A DNA stretch of 49,774 nucleotides from Shewanella waksmanii ATCC BAA-643 (GCF_000518805.1 NZ_JAEH01000042.1:1-49774); one strand, 5' to 3'. Shown: positions 27,784-37,082, counted from the stretch's first letter. Made by a program: numbers and translations. The notes: generated by a model not told the origin, from the sequence alone.

Positions 27784-27909
27784 TGCGTGCCAGGTGGCAC
27801 ATTTATACTCATAGAGTTCACAGATTATTCGATAGCTGCGCATATTACTTGAACAAATTGGTCAGGTATCGGATAATTCCGCTCAGCAAACTGATGTTTA
27901 GAGGTAGTA

Positions 27910-28260
27910 ATGACAGAACAAGCTGAAGATACAATGCCAATCAAGTTTACCGATGAAGCTGCTTCAAAGGTAAAAACACTGCTTGATGAAGAGCAAAATG
28001 ATGCGCTTAAGTTACGAGTTTATGTAACAGGTGGAGGCTGCTCTGGTTTTCAGTACGGTTTTACATTCGATGAGAAAGTGAATGAAGGCGACTTCACTGT
28101 AGAAAAGCAAGGTGTGCAGCTAGTAGTTGACCCTATGAGCTTACAGTATTTAGTTGGCGGTGAAGTAGATTACACCTCAGGCCTTGAAGGTTCGCGTTTT
28201 TTTGTTAAGAACCCAAATGCCACCACAACATGTGGTTGTGGTGCTAGCTTCTCAGTGTAA
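27910..28260 (+). CDS. erpA: Iron-sulfur cluster insertion protein ErpA
   Basis: A 116-residue A-type carrier that hands Fe-S clusters to apoproteins such as IspG and IspH. The three cluster Cys are visible: one in [11 protein letters not shown] and two in TTCGCGASF near the end. Length and the [25 protein letters not shown] run are typical. GAGG at 27901-27904 is the ribosome site. A bidirectional terminator follows. It is a core gene with a conserved place in Shewanella-like genomes. Confidence 0.95.
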   Translation: MTEQAEDTMPIKFTDEAASKVKTLLDEEQNDALKLRVYVTGGGCSGFQYGFTFDEKVNEGDFTVEKQGVQLVVDPMSLQYLVGGEVDYTSGLEGSRFFVKNPNATTTCGCGASFSV

Positions 28261-28290
28261 AGCTTAAGTTTTAAACTTAGTGTTACCCAT

Positions 28291-28318
28291 AAAAAACCAG
28301 CTTAGCGCTGGTTTTTTT
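28291..28318. terminator. Bidirectional terminator between erpA and the convergent gene
   Basis: CCAGC (28297-28301) pairs with GCTGG (28307-28311); the stem is flanked by A6 on the left and T7 on the right. It should stop erpA on the + strand and the membrane-protein gene on the - strand. Confidence 0.85.
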
Positions 28319-28338
28319 GTTGCTGGGCTTTATCGGCT

Positions 28339-28797
28339 CTAGCTCATAATATTCATGTTTACTTTGGTGCTGCAATAGGCACTGACCTTCGGCGTGAAAG
28401 CAATCCATACTTGCAGCAACGCAATGACGATTAACACCGAAAAGATTAACCAATCAGGTAATTTACCTTGCCAAGCACCCAAGTCGAAACTCGAAGGGCC
28501 GTTGGCAAGATTGTCAGGTTCGTGCAACATGACGGGGAGCATACTGACTAACATGAGCTGTAAAACGGTGTAAAGCCGCAGCATAAGTAAACCAGTTTTT
28601 TGTTTGCCGGCAACCGCAACCACAATAAATAGGGTCAATACGCAAAATAGCACGCCTTGATTAGCAATTAAACCGCTGATTGAGGCGACGGTTAAGAACA
28701 GCAATAAGGCAATTAAACGTTTAGGCATGGCTAGTTTAACGTTTTGTTTCGGCTCCGCCTCTACAGCAGGTTGTTGTGCTGAACTGGGTTGCTTCAC
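28339..28797 (-). CDS. Small multi-pass membrane protein of unknown function
   Basis: A 152-residue protein. After a hydrophilic Pro/Gln/Glu-rich N-terminus (about 25 residues) there are about four hydrophobic helices (LIALLLFLTVASISGLIA, VLFCVLTLFIVVAVAG, LRLYTVLQLMLVSMLPVML and WLIFSVLIVIALLQVWIAF). I do not recognise a family. It starts 17 bases after the DUF2750-like gene on the same strand, so the two are probably co-transcribed and end at the shared terminator. Confidence 0.65.
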   Translation of the reverse strand: MKQPSSAQQPAVEAEPKQNVKLAMPKRLIALLLFLTVASISGLIANQGVLFCVLTLFIVVAVAGKQKTGLLMLRLYTVLQLMLVSMLPVMLHEPDNLANGPSSFDLGAWQGKLPDWLIFSVLIVIALLQVWIAFTPKVSAYCSTKVNMNIMS

Positions 28798-28814
28798 AAT
28801 TTCCCCCTTCAGAT

Positions 28815-29186
28815 TTAGTGGCGTTTTTTAGGTGCTAAGCGCTGCTCAAGTTCATAAGGTGGGATCACCACACCTAGATCATCATGGACAGGGAAAACAG
28901 CAACGAAGAGGTCGTCATCTTGCATGCCTGGTACCCAACGCTCCAACCATTCGCTTAAGGGAATAGCCAAAACTGTGCAGTCTTTCCAGTCATCAATTGC
29001 CCATGCTTGCGCGCTTTCAGCAGTGGGCCACATAGGAATGCAATCTTCCTCTTCGGTGGTAAGCATGACACAACCATCTGCATCCTGAAGTGTCCACAAC
29101 ACCTCTTCGGATTTAGCTTGTTCAACTAAAAAGTCATAACGGGCTTCTGGGGTCATCTGGCTTGGATCTTTGGCGCTTGTGCTCAT
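28815..29186 (-). CDS. DUF2750-family protein
   Basis: A 123-residue soluble, acidic protein. The layout SPEARYDFLVEQAKSEEVLWTL, then CIPMWPTAESAQAWAIDDWKDC, then SEWLERWVPGM and VFPV...GVVIPPYELEQRL is the DUF2750 pattern. No enzymatic motif is visible and its role is unknown. It is first in a two-gene unit with the membrane protein at 28339-28797. The region to its right separates it from the divergent assembly-line gene. Confidence 0.75.
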   Translation of the reverse strand: MSTSAKDPSQMTPEARYDFLVEQAKSEEVLWTLQDADGCVMLTTEEEDCIPMWPTAESAQAWAIDDWKDCTVLAIPLSEWLERWVPGMQDDDLFVAVFPVHDDLGVVIPPYELEQRLAPKKRH

Positions 29187-29321
29187 GGCGAATACTCATT
29201 AAATAGGCGTGATTGCTTGGTGGCAGATAATAACATCAGTATCAAGGTGGGCAAAGTTGTATTTATTGATTTAATGTTCTGGCTATGAATCATAGTAGGT
29301 AAATATTCTCAGCGATGAACT

Positions 29322-29334
29322 AGGTTATTAACCT
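29322..29334. promoter_or_regulatory. 13-base palindrome upstream of the assembly-line gene
   Basis: AGGTTATTAACCT is a perfect 6+6 palindrome around one T, about 100 bases before the start at 29435. Its position in the promoter region makes it a candidate operator, but short AT-rich palindromes are common by chance. Confidence 0.25.
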
Positions 29335-29434
29335 CTTTGTTGTTTTTTTAATTTATATTAATTCGCTGGTTCCTGCTTTTGAAATTATTATTAGTTTTAT
29401 GTTGGTTTTAATATCGATAGATTTGGAGCTGGAA

Positions 29435-32400
29435 ATGGATGAACATTGGTGTTGTGACGAAAAAGAAACAATTGTTAGTATCCTGAATAAGCAAAATAAG
29501 AGAAATGAAATTTCTATAATAGATGGCTATTCGGAAATTAGTTATGAAGAGCTAATGGAAAAGGCTGACTTGATTGCAAATGAATTGTTGTTTCATGGAG
29601 TTGATAAAGGTGCCTTAATAGGGGTCTGCATGAAACGTTCTTGGATGCTAGTAGCTACTTTGATAGGTATCTTAAGGGCTGGCTGTGCTTATGTTCCCTT
29701 GGACCCATCATATCCAAATGAACGGATAGAATATATGTTGAAGCATGCGGGTGTTTCAGCTGTTTTTGTTGAGAGTGAGGTTGAAGCGAAGTTGTGTCAT
29801 ACAGTAGAACAAGTTATTTGGGTTAACAAGATACAAAGGAAAAAACAAGACAGTATTCGTTTTCCTTCTGCCTCAGATCTGGCCTATGTTATCTATACAT
29901 CGGGCTCAACAGGAAAACCTAAGGGAGTTGCGGTTGAGCATAAAAATGTTGTTGCAATGAGTCTAGCTTTACGCTGTCTTTATACTACTGAAGAACTGAA
30001 AGGAGTTTTAGCAGCAGCTTCTGTTTGTTTTGACACCTCTGTTATGGAAATTTTGGGGACATTGATGTTAGGTGGCACAATTATTTTGGCCAAGAATGCT
30101 CTTGAGTTACCTAATTTACCCTATGCATGTAAAGTAAAAGCCTGTGTCATGGTGCCTTCTTCTATGAAGAGTTTACTTTCTTCTTCATCGCTGCCAGACA
30201 GTCTTCGCTGTATTGTGCTTGGTGGTGAGGAAGTTAAGTCTTCATTAGTAGAGCAGCTCTACAGGCAAAACGCTAAACTAAGAGTTTTAAATGCATATGG
30301 ACCAACTGAAGACACAGTTTTTTCGACGATTGGCGAGATTAGACCTCATACAAAAATAGTAACAATTGGGTGCTCAGTTATTAACTCTCGCTCATATATT
30401 CTTGATGAGAAATTAAAGCGAATAGACAAAAAAGGTGTGCCAGGGGAACTTTATCTTGCTGGGGGGAAGTTGGCTAGAGGTTATTTATATGAAACAGAGT
30501 TAACTAAAGAGAGGTTTATAGATATTAAACCAAGCTCGAATATTCCAGAGGAAAGGTTGTATAGGACTGGGGATTTGGTGCAATGGACAGAAGGTAATGA
30601 AATTGAATTCTTAGGACGAGTAGACCTACAAGTAAAAATTAGAGGGTTCAGAGTAGAAATTGGTGAAATTGAGGCTGCATTGGAAAGTATGCCTGCTATT
30701 GCTACGGCCGCAGTGGCTGTCAAAAATACAAATAATGAACAAAAAATTTTAGTGGCGTATATAGTAAAACAAGATAGGTGTGTTCTTGATGAAGATATTA
30801 AAACTTATCTTAATAAAAAGCTACCAAAGCATATGGTGCCGAAATTATTAATGCATATGGATTCACTTGTCTATTTACCTAATGGAAAATTGGATCGTAA
30901 TAATTTGCCAAGTTTGAGGGAAGTGCAACTAGCTATATCCTCTCAAGAAAGCTTGATGCTGGTAGATAACGCTAGTGCTAAAAATACCTATGCGGCTATT
31001 TTGGAAAAAATTCAAATTGAAATTGCATCTTTATTTGGTTTTAGCGATATCAAGCAGATTAATGGTAATTTGATGTTTGAAAGGTTGGGATTGGACTCAT
31101 TAAGCTCACTAGAATTAAGTAGCCGGTTAACAAAAGTTTTACATTGTTCTCTTTCGCCACAAGTTTTTTTAGACTATGAATCGCCTGTAAGCCTAGCGAA
31201 GTATGTAACGAGCTTATCCTCACCAAGTGTTCAAGTGAGAGAAAGTTCTATGGAAACAGTGAATTTCCCCGATACTTTGGCAAGTTTCCAGACTTTGTTG
31301 CAATCATCTCATCCAACTTTTCAATGCGCTAACGTTATTTCTTGGAGTGTAGCAGATAAGAGCGTATTAGTGCATGAAGTGACCGTTATGGTTAATGATG
31401 CATGCAGAAACCCCTATGGAAAAGTATTGAGAACTGGGAGTTCTGCTACAGGTATTATTGGTGATTCTTATAATAAAGATATAGATAGGATGTCTATTAT
31501 CTGGTCAACAAATCTTTATTTTGGTTTGAATCGTGATCCTCGTGTTATTTCTGAAGCATCACATGCATTATGCCAATATGGAACTGGTATGGGAATATCT
31601 GCTGCGGCAACAGGTATGACAAATCAACATTTGGATTTTGAAAGAGATTTTGCTGAACTGGTTGGAAAGCCTAGTGCTTGTCTTTTTCCTACTGGATATA
31701 CAGCTAATCTTGGTGGTATTTCAGGAATTATAGGAACAAATGATGTCGTGGTAATAGATCAACTTTGTCACGCTTCAATTGTTGATGGTGCTAGATTAAG
31801 CGGAGCGACAATTAGAACTTTTCAACATAATAATGTTGAGGATTTAGAAGCAGTTTTGAAATCTGAGATTTCAATATATAAAACGGTGCTTGTGGTACTT
31901 GAAAGTGTTTATAGCATGGGTGAAGGGCTGGCTCCTGTTAGAGATATTGTGTCTTCTGCTAAAAAATACGGTGCGCTAGTGCTAGTTGATGAAGCTCATT
32001 CATTCGGCTTTTATGGTGCAAAGGGGGCAGGCGTATGCGCGGAGTTAGGTGTTACGAAAGATGTAGATTTTATAATGACCACACTAAGTAAAGCATTAGG
32101 TAGTATTGGAGGAGTTATAGCAGCAAGTCAAGAACATATCGATTTGTTGAAGTCGTCATCTCGAGCGTACATTTTCCAAGCCTCAATCAGTCCTGCGGAT
32201 ATAGGTGCAGCTTTAGCTTCGTTGAGGATATTGCAAGCGGATGAGTCATTACGTGAGCAATTATGGGATAGAACACGATATATGCGTAAACGATTTGAAG
32301 ACGCTGGATTTGATTTGGGAACCGGCGATGGTCCCATTGTAACACCTCACTTTGCTGATAAAGATAAACTTTATGCAATCGTGCATAGTTTGTATCAGAA

Positions 32401-32968
32401 AGGGGTTCAAACACTAGCAGTAACTTACCCTATTGTTGAAATGGGTGGCGGCCGGTTGAGATTTATTTGCTCTGCTGCTCATAGTCATGCTGATATAGAT
32501 AAAACTGTAGAGGCATTGATAGAAGCAGAAATTGAAGTAAATAAGTTGTATGCAGTAGCAGAAAAGAGCAATAGTATTAATGAAAAGGAAAGCGAATACA
32601 TTGTTAAATTGTTAAGTGGCTGGCGTGAAAGTTTTTTTAATTATTTGAAAAGTATGTTGGCAGAAGACTCTGTTTTAACCCCTGAGTTAGTTTTATCTTT
32701 GAAATTTGATTTTTGTAATGAGTTAATTTCACTGGAGGTAACAAATGATGGTGTTGTTATTACAAATAGCCCCAAGCTTAATTTATCCGAATGTATAATA
32801 AATTTGAAAACAATGGAAGCTATTTCCGCTTTGTGTAGTTACGATGTTCGGGCTATATTAAACTGTATAATTGAGGGGACTATTGAATTGAATGGCCAGA
32901 CTGAGCCTTTTGTTTGGTTTATTGCTCGTTTTGTAGAGTGTCGAGATAATAATATGGTAGCTATTTAA
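29435..32968 (+). CDS. Stand-alone A-T-AOS assembly-line enzyme: adenylation, thiolation, alpha-oxoamine synthase
   Basis: An 1177-residue fusion. ATG 29435 is chosen over ATG 29399 because TTGGAG lies 6 bases before it. Adenylation domain (about 15-500): YTSGSTGKPKG at 154-164, an amino-acid-binding Asp at D200 in FDTSVME, NAYGPTE, YRTGDLVQW, and catalytic K485 in NGKLDR. Thiolation domain: LGLDSL with the phosphopantetheine Ser at 555. PLP alpha-oxoamine synthase (about 655-1035): HASIVDGARLSG, ESVYSMGEG, DEAHSFG at 852-858, and PLP Lys886 in TLSKALG. Residues about 1040-1177 match nothing I can name firmly. No condensation, reductase or thioesterase domain is present. Inferred: one amino acid is loaded as thioester and attacked by the carbanion of a free amino acid, with CO2 loss, giving an amino-ketone. 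It is a single AT-rich gene without biosynthetic neighbours. Confidence 0.9.
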   Translation: MDEHWCCDEKETIVSILNKQNKRNEISIIDGYSEISYEELMEKADLIANELLFHGVDKGALIGVCMKRSWMLVATLIGILRAGCAYVPLDPSYPNERIEYMLKHAGVSAVFVESEVEAKLCHTVEQVIWVNKIQRKKQDSIRFPSASDLAYVIYTSGSTGKPKGVAVEHKNVVAMSLALRCLYTTEELKGVLAAASVCFDTSVMEILGTLMLGGTIILAKNALELPNLPYACKVKACVMVPSSMKSLLSSSSLPDSLRCIVLGGEEVKSSLVEQLYRQNAKLRVLNAYGPTEDTVFSTIGEIRPHTKIVTIGCSVINSRSYILDEKLKRIDKKGVPGELYLAGGKLARGYLYETELTKERFIDIKPSSNIPEERLYRTGDLVQWTEGNEIEFLGRVDLQVKIRGFRVEIGEIEAALESMPAIATAAVAVKNTNNEQKILVAYIVKQDRCVLDEDIKTYLNKKLPKHMVPKLLMHMDSLVYLPNGKLDRNNLPSLREVQLAISSQESLMLVDNASAKNTYAAILEKIQIEIASLFGFSDIKQINGNLMFERLGLDSLSSLELSSRLTKVLHCSLSPQVFLDYESPVSLAKYVTSLSSPSVQVRESSMETVNFPDTLASFQTLLQSSHPTFQCANVISWSVADKSVLVHEVTVMVNDACRNPYGKVLRTGSSATGIIGDSYNKDIDRMSIIWSTNLYFGLNRDPRVISEASHALCQYGTGMGISAAATGMTNQHLDFERDFAELVGKPSACLFPTGYTANLGGISGIIGTNDVVVIDQLCHASIVDGARLSGATIRTFQHNNVEDLEAVLKSEISIYKTVLVVLESVYSMGEGLAPVRDIVSSAKKYGALVLVDEAHSFGFYGAKGAGVCAELGVTKDVDFIMTTLSKALGSIGGVIAASQEHIDLLKSSSRAYIFQASISPADIGAALASLRILQADESLREQLWDRTRYMRKRFEDAGFDLGTGDGPIVTPHFADKDKLYAIVHSLYQKGVQTLAVTYPIVEMGGGRLRFICSAAHSHADIDKTVEALIEAEIEVNKLYAVAEKSNSINEKESEYIVKLLSGWRESFFNYLKSMLAEDSVLTPELVLSLKFDFCNELISLEVTNDGVVITNSPKLNLSECIINLKTMEAISALCSYDVRAILNCIIEGTIELNGQTEPFVWFIARFVECRDNNMVAI

Positions 32969-33010
32969 ACAAGCGTTTAAAGGTTTTGGGTTAGTTGTTG
33001 ATTTACCTCA

Positions 33011-33046
33011 TAAAGTACATGTCTGCTTAGCAGTGCATGTACTTTA
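33011..33046 (+). terminator. Long hairpin after the assembly-line gene
   Basis: TAAAGTACATG (33011-33021) pairs with CATGTACTTTA (33036-33046), and CTGC/GCAG inside extends the stem. It lies 43 bases past the stop. There is no strong T run, so it may be a terminator or an mRNA 3' stabiliser. Confidence 0.5.
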
Positions 33047-33140
33047 TAAACAGAAAACAACCATGATGATAGTGACAAAGTTTTTTCTAAATTATTTTGA
33101 ATAAAAAGGGAATGCAACCGTTTATCGTATACCTTCAAAT

Positions 33141-33188
33141 TGCTCAAATCAGAGAGACTACGTTAATGAGTCAGCGCTGATTTGAGCA
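33141..33188 (-). terminator. Inverted repeat after the phosphatase operon
   Basis: TGCTCAAATCAG (33141-33152) and CTGATTTGAGCA (33177-33188) are perfect 12-bp arms with a 24-base loop, 24 bases past the phosphatase stop on the - strand. The following T run is weak, so it is a probable but imperfect terminator. Confidence 0.45.
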
Positions 33189-33212
33189 TAGTCGGTTTTA
33201 TTGTAGTTGCTA

Positions 33213-34556
33213 TTATTTGACGATGAAGTTGATAATTTTATTGGCTATTTCGGTATTATCTAAGTGGCCAGCAAACTGGTTAGCGCCAGTACCATAAGCC
33301 AATATTGGTACATCAATGCCATCGTGTCCTGTGGTCGTCCAGCCAGTGTAGCTCAGCGCATCGATACGACGCTTAATTGCCGAGGCCATTTTTTTCACTG
33401 CGGTTTTAGACTGACTCGCATCCAGTAGCGTTTGTTGCAAAATAGCGAGCTGGTTATCGCTTAATGACAAGTTAATATGCTTAACCCAACTGGCACTAAA
33501 CTGCTTTATGTCGCGCAGAGTATTGGGGTTTTCTAACAGTATTTTGGCATAGGCTTTAGGTAAAGTATTGATCTGCGGTAGCTGTTTACCTCGCCATTGA
33601 TAGTCACCTTTGCGTCCTAATGTGAGTCCACCGGTAGAGTGGTCTGCGGTGGCGACCAGCAAAGTATCTGCATGCTTATCAACGTACGCTTTAGCGCTGG
33701 CAAGGGCGAGGGCAAAGTCATGCATCTCGGCCATGGCACAGGCAATATCGTTGCTATGTCCGCACCAATCAATTTGACTCGCCTCGACCATTAACACAAA
33801 GGGCTGTGGCTGCTTGTCGAGTAAGTTCAAGGCTTTATCGGTCATCATTTGCAACCTATTGGGGTTAGTCGAGCCCAATGCTGGTGGCAGTCCGGAGGGG
33901 GCAAATAAGCCCAGTGCGGGCAACTCAGTCAATTGCGTTAACTGATTCAAGTCATCAACGTATTGATAGCCGTAGTTGATAAACTCTTCGACTAGATTGC
34001 GGTCTTGGCGTTGAAAATACTCAGTGCCACCGCCGAGGAGGATATCTGCGCTACCAAGTCCCTTGAGCAAATTATCGGCATAGCTATCGGCAATTTGATT
34101 GTAGTTTCGCCGGCTTTTGTTGTGCGCTAAAAAGCTCGCGGGTGTTGCATGATTCACTTGAGAGGTGACCACAACACCGGTGTTATAGCCTGCTTCATTG
34201 GCTTGTTCCATCATGGTAACAAGTGGACTATGTTGATGATCGACCGCTATCGCCCCATTGTAACTTTTATGGCCGGTTGCCAGGGCTGTGGCTGCCGCCG
34301 CAGAGTCGGTGACATAGGTATCGTCATCGGGATAAGTACTCGACAACCCGACTAACAGCTGGTCGAAAATGGTGTTTTCCACCGCTTTGGTACTGGGGTC
34401 ATCGCGGTAGTATCGATAAGCTGTGGTATAGGCGGGTCCCATGCCATCGCCTATTAGGTAGATGATATTGCGCGGTGTGCTAGCCTGGGCTAAACCGAGC
34501 GAGGTACCAAGCCCTAGCACTAGTGTCATGGTGAGGGAGATTCGAGCTAACTTCAT
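33213..34556 (-). CDS. phoA: Alkaline phosphatase
   Basis: A 447-residue secreted phosphomonoesterase with a signal peptide ending AQA/STP. Metal and active-site motifs are clear: IGDGMG (Asp37), the nucleophile Ser85 in VTDSAAAATALATG, EASQIDWCGHSND, TADHSTGG and TTTGHDGIDVP. It belongs to the PhoA superfamily, with the form common in marine bacteria; there is no E. coli-type Arg in the DSAAAAT region, so kinetics may differ. It is third in a likely operon with the TonB receptor and the S9 peptidase (16-base gap), so it may release phosphate from the same substrates. No PHO box was searched for. Confidence 0.92.
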   Translation of the reverse strand: MKLARISLTMTLVLGLGTSLGLAQASTPRNIIYLIGDGMGPAYTTAYRYYRDDPSTKAVENTIFDQLLVGLSSTYPDDDTYVTDSAAAATALATGHKSYNGAIAVDHQHSPLVTMMEQANEAGYNTGVVVTSQVNHATPASFLAHNKSRRNYNQIADSYADNLLKGLGSADILLGGGTEYFQRQDRNLVEEFINYGYQYVDDLNQLTQLTELPALGLFAPSGLPPALGSTNPNRLQMMTDKALNLLDKQPQPFVLMVEASQIDWCGHSNDIACAMAEMHDFALALASAKAYVDKHADTLLVATADHSTGGLTLGRKGDYQWRGKQLPQINTLPKAYAKILLENPNTLRDIKQFSASWVKHINLSLSDNQLAILQQTLLDASQSKTAVKKMASAIKRRIDALSYTGWTTTGHDGIDVPILAYGTGANQFAGHLDNTEIANKIINFIVK

Positions 34557-34572
34557 TGCATATTCCTTTAAA

Positions 34573-37002
34573 TCAACGCACTAGTGATTGATATTGGCTA
34601 GATGTCTGGGCGCTATGGCTGTCAGCCTTGCCTAGGTATCGCAGCAACCAGTTTTCTTGCTCCCACCACATATGGGCTAACGATTGTCGGGCAACATAGC
34701 TATGGCTTTCATAGGGGAGGGTGACTAATCTCGCGGTGCCCCCGAGTCCACGTATGGCTTTGAAAAGTCGTTCTGACTGCATGGGGTAGGTGCCGGAGTT
34801 CGCGTCCATTTCGCCATGGATCAATAACAGCGGTTCATCAATCTTGTCGGCATGGGTAAAGGGGGACATTTGTTGGTACAAGTCCGGCGCTTCCCAGTAG
34901 TTACGTTTCTCGTACTGAAAACCAAATGGCGTAAGTGAACGGTTGTAGGCACCACTGCGGGCGATACCAGCACTGAAAAGATCTGAATGGGCCAAAAGGT
35001 TTGCCACCATAAAAGCGCCATAAGAGTGGCCGCCAATGGCAACACGCTCAGGGTCTGCCACTCCCATATCTACTAACACATCAATGGCGGCTTGGGCATT
35101 GCTGACCAACTGCTGCCTGAAGCTGTCGTTGGGGCGTTTTTTACCTTCGCCTATGATTGGCATTGCGACCTTATCAAACACTGCAAAGCCATGAGCGACC
35201 ATTGCTACCGGCCCTTTGGCGCTGATTTTTTGATACTGATGTTTAGAGAAATTGACCTGACTAGCGACTTGGGCATCTTTGTATTCACGGGGGTAAGCCC
35301 ACATCAGCACTGGTAGCCGCCCTTGACTTGGATGATAACCTTTAGGCAGATAAAGCATACCCGAAAGTGGTGTGCCATCTTGACGCTGATAATGAACCAG
35401 TTGCCTGCTTACCCCGTCATACTGGCTTAATGTGTTTTGGGTTTGGTATAACAGCGTCTGCTTGTCACCCTTAACTAGCCAGTACTGTTTGGCAGTGGCA
35501 CTATCTTCGCGACTAATGACCATAGTCAGCGGCGAGCGACTAATAAGGTGGATCAGTTTTTCGAGCTTATTCGGCTGGCTTTGCCAAATAATGTTGCTGG
35601 ATAAATCCGCCATATTGGTTTGTTTAGCAAAGGGGCGATAACCCTGTGGCGATGCACCGAGCCCAGCATGCACAAAATGACCAGACTCGATGTTGACTAA
35701 TGGCGCTGCAATTTGCCTGTTATAGAGCAATTTCCCTGGGTCGTTATAGGTATCGCGCTGGGACTTCTGGTACCACAGAGTAGGCTTGGCGCTATGATTA
35801 TCTTGATAAAAACTCACCCTGAGCTGTTTCTGCTTGCTGTTTTTTTCGGTAATGAAAAGCGTGTTGTCCTCGCCCCAAGCGAGCTTACTGATCCGCCAAG
35901 TGGTTTTGACTAGAGGCTCACCTTGACCGGTAAAAGGTGCGCTGAGGGTGCTTATTTCATCTCGATATTGCGGCTGACTGTTGCCATCGCCGTTATCAAG
36001 TGGTGTGACAAAAGCGATGGTGTGTGGCTGGTCTTTGCGCCAATGGATAAGACGCGGTCCTCGGCGAACAGAGTCGCTACCACTGGGCCTAAATTCACCG
36101 CTTTCAAGTTGGCCAAAGGCGATGACCTGGTGACCTAAATGGTCAAACAGGCTGACTGTTTGGGCGAAGTCTCGATATTTAACAATGCGAGAAAAAGGCC
36201 TATCAATTTGCTTAACCAAAATATATTGATTGCTAGGAGAGACTTGATAACTGATGTTAATACCCGGTTTGCCAATGGCAGTGATTTGGCCATTTAGGGC
36301 AATTTTGCTGAGTTGAGCTGTGGTTATATTGGCAAAAGTTATCTCATCTTGGTGGTTTTTAATCAGGTCTTGATAAGTTCTTCTAGGGGCTTTTTTACCG
36401 TTTGTAGCACTGATATTTGGACTCAATACAGTAGGACTATTTTCACGGGTTTTCGTGCTGATGGCTAAGTTAGTGACGATGGCTTGGCTATCGTATTGCC
36501 AGCGATAGTTAAACCCGAGTGTTGCGTTTAAACGCTGATTAGTCAGTCTAAAAGTGGTCTTTTTCTGCAGATCAAACAGTTCGATATAGGTTGCTTGCTG
36601 ATTGCTTACGATATAACTCAAATATTGGCTATCGGGCGAGAACTTGATGGCATGATAACTTAGGCCTTGTGCCGCTTTAATGATATGCCGAGATTGATCA
36701 GCCAGTTTGATTATCTCCAGCGCATTGTATTGATACTTACTGCGTGAAGGGGCGAGCGATGTGGGATTTATTCTTAATCCAGCCAGCTTTAATTCCGGTT
36801 GTGCCAGCTGTTTGATATCAACCTGAGAGATGGGTTTAAGCACCACCATATATTGGTTATCTGCAGATAAGCGTGTTGTGACCGATTTGGATTGATTGAG
36901 CACCTGCTCGATGGCAGGGCTTGGATGTTGATATTCGCCACTCATGACTTGGGCACTGCAAAACCAGATCAGGGCAGTGAACAAGATGAAAATAAATTGC
37001 AT
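34573..37002 (-). CDS. Secreted S9-family prolyl oligopeptidase-like serine peptidase
   Basis: An 809-residue exported peptidase. ATG 37002 is chosen because AGGAG precedes it and a signal peptide follows (MQFIFILFTALIWFCSAQ); a longer in-frame start adds 20 unlike residues. The N-terminal two thirds look like a beta-propeller gating domain (repeated strands such as SPDSQYLSYIVS and SPSNQYILVKQ). The C-terminal alpha/beta-hydrolase has nucleophile Ser660 in GGHSYGAF, the Asp in HGEMDANS and the His in YESHSYVAR. Members cut short peptides. It lies between the TonB receptor (80 bases upstream) and the phosphatase, suggesting joint scavenging of peptides or phosphopeptides. Confidence 0.85.
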   Translation of the reverse strand: MQFIFILFTALIWFCSAQVMSGEYQHPSPAIEQVLNQSKSVTTRLSADNQYMVVLKPISQVDIKQLAQPELKLAGLRINPTSLAPSRSKYQYNALEIIKLADQSRHIIKAAQGLSYHAIKFSPDSQYLSYIVSNQQATYIELFDLQKKTTFRLTNQRLNATLGFNYRWQYDSQAIVTNLAISTKTRENSPTVLSPNISATNGKKAPRRTYQDLIKNHQDEITFANITTAQLSKIALNGQITAIGKPGINISYQVSPSNQYILVKQIDRPFSRIVKYRDFAQTVSLFDHLGHQVIAFGQLESGEFRPSGSDSVRRGPRLIHWRKDQPHTIAFVTPLDNGDGNSQPQYRDEISTLSAPFTGQGEPLVKTTWRISKLAWGEDNTLFITEKNSKQKQLRVSFYQDNHSAKPTLWYQKSQRDTYNDPGKLLYNRQIAAPLVNIESGHFVHAGLGASPQGYRPFAKQTNMADLSSNIIWQSQPNKLEKLIHLISRSPLTMVISREDSATAKQYWLVKGDKQTLLYQTQNTLSQYDGVSRQLVHYQRQDGTPLSGMLYLPKGYHPSQGRLPVLMWAYPREYKDAQVASQVNFSKHQYQKISAKGPVAMVAHGFAVFDKVAMPIIGEGKKRPNDSFRQQLVSNAQAAIDVLVDMGVADPERVAIGGHSYGAFMVANLLAHSDLFSAGIARSGAYNRSLTPFGFQYEKRNYWEAPDLYQQMSPFTHADKIDEPLLLIHGEMDANSGTYPMQSERLFKAIRGLGGTARLVTLPYESHSYVARQSLAHMWWEQENWLLRYLGKADSHSAQTSSQYQSLVR

Positions 37003-37082
37003 GGGTTTCTCCTGATAGAGAGTGCGACAGCAGTAAAAAGAGGCGCCCAAGATGGGCGCCAAGGGAAGGGCTGCGCTAGCAG

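Noticed and set aside
29399..29434. ATG 29399 as start of the assembly-line enzyme
   Set aside because: No ribosome site upstream, whereas TTGGAG sits 6 bases before ATG 29435.
28339..32968. DUF2750 and membrane-protein genes as part of a biosynthetic cluster with the A-T-AOS gene
   Set aside because: They are on the opposite strand, end at the terminator shared with erpA, and have core-like base composition.
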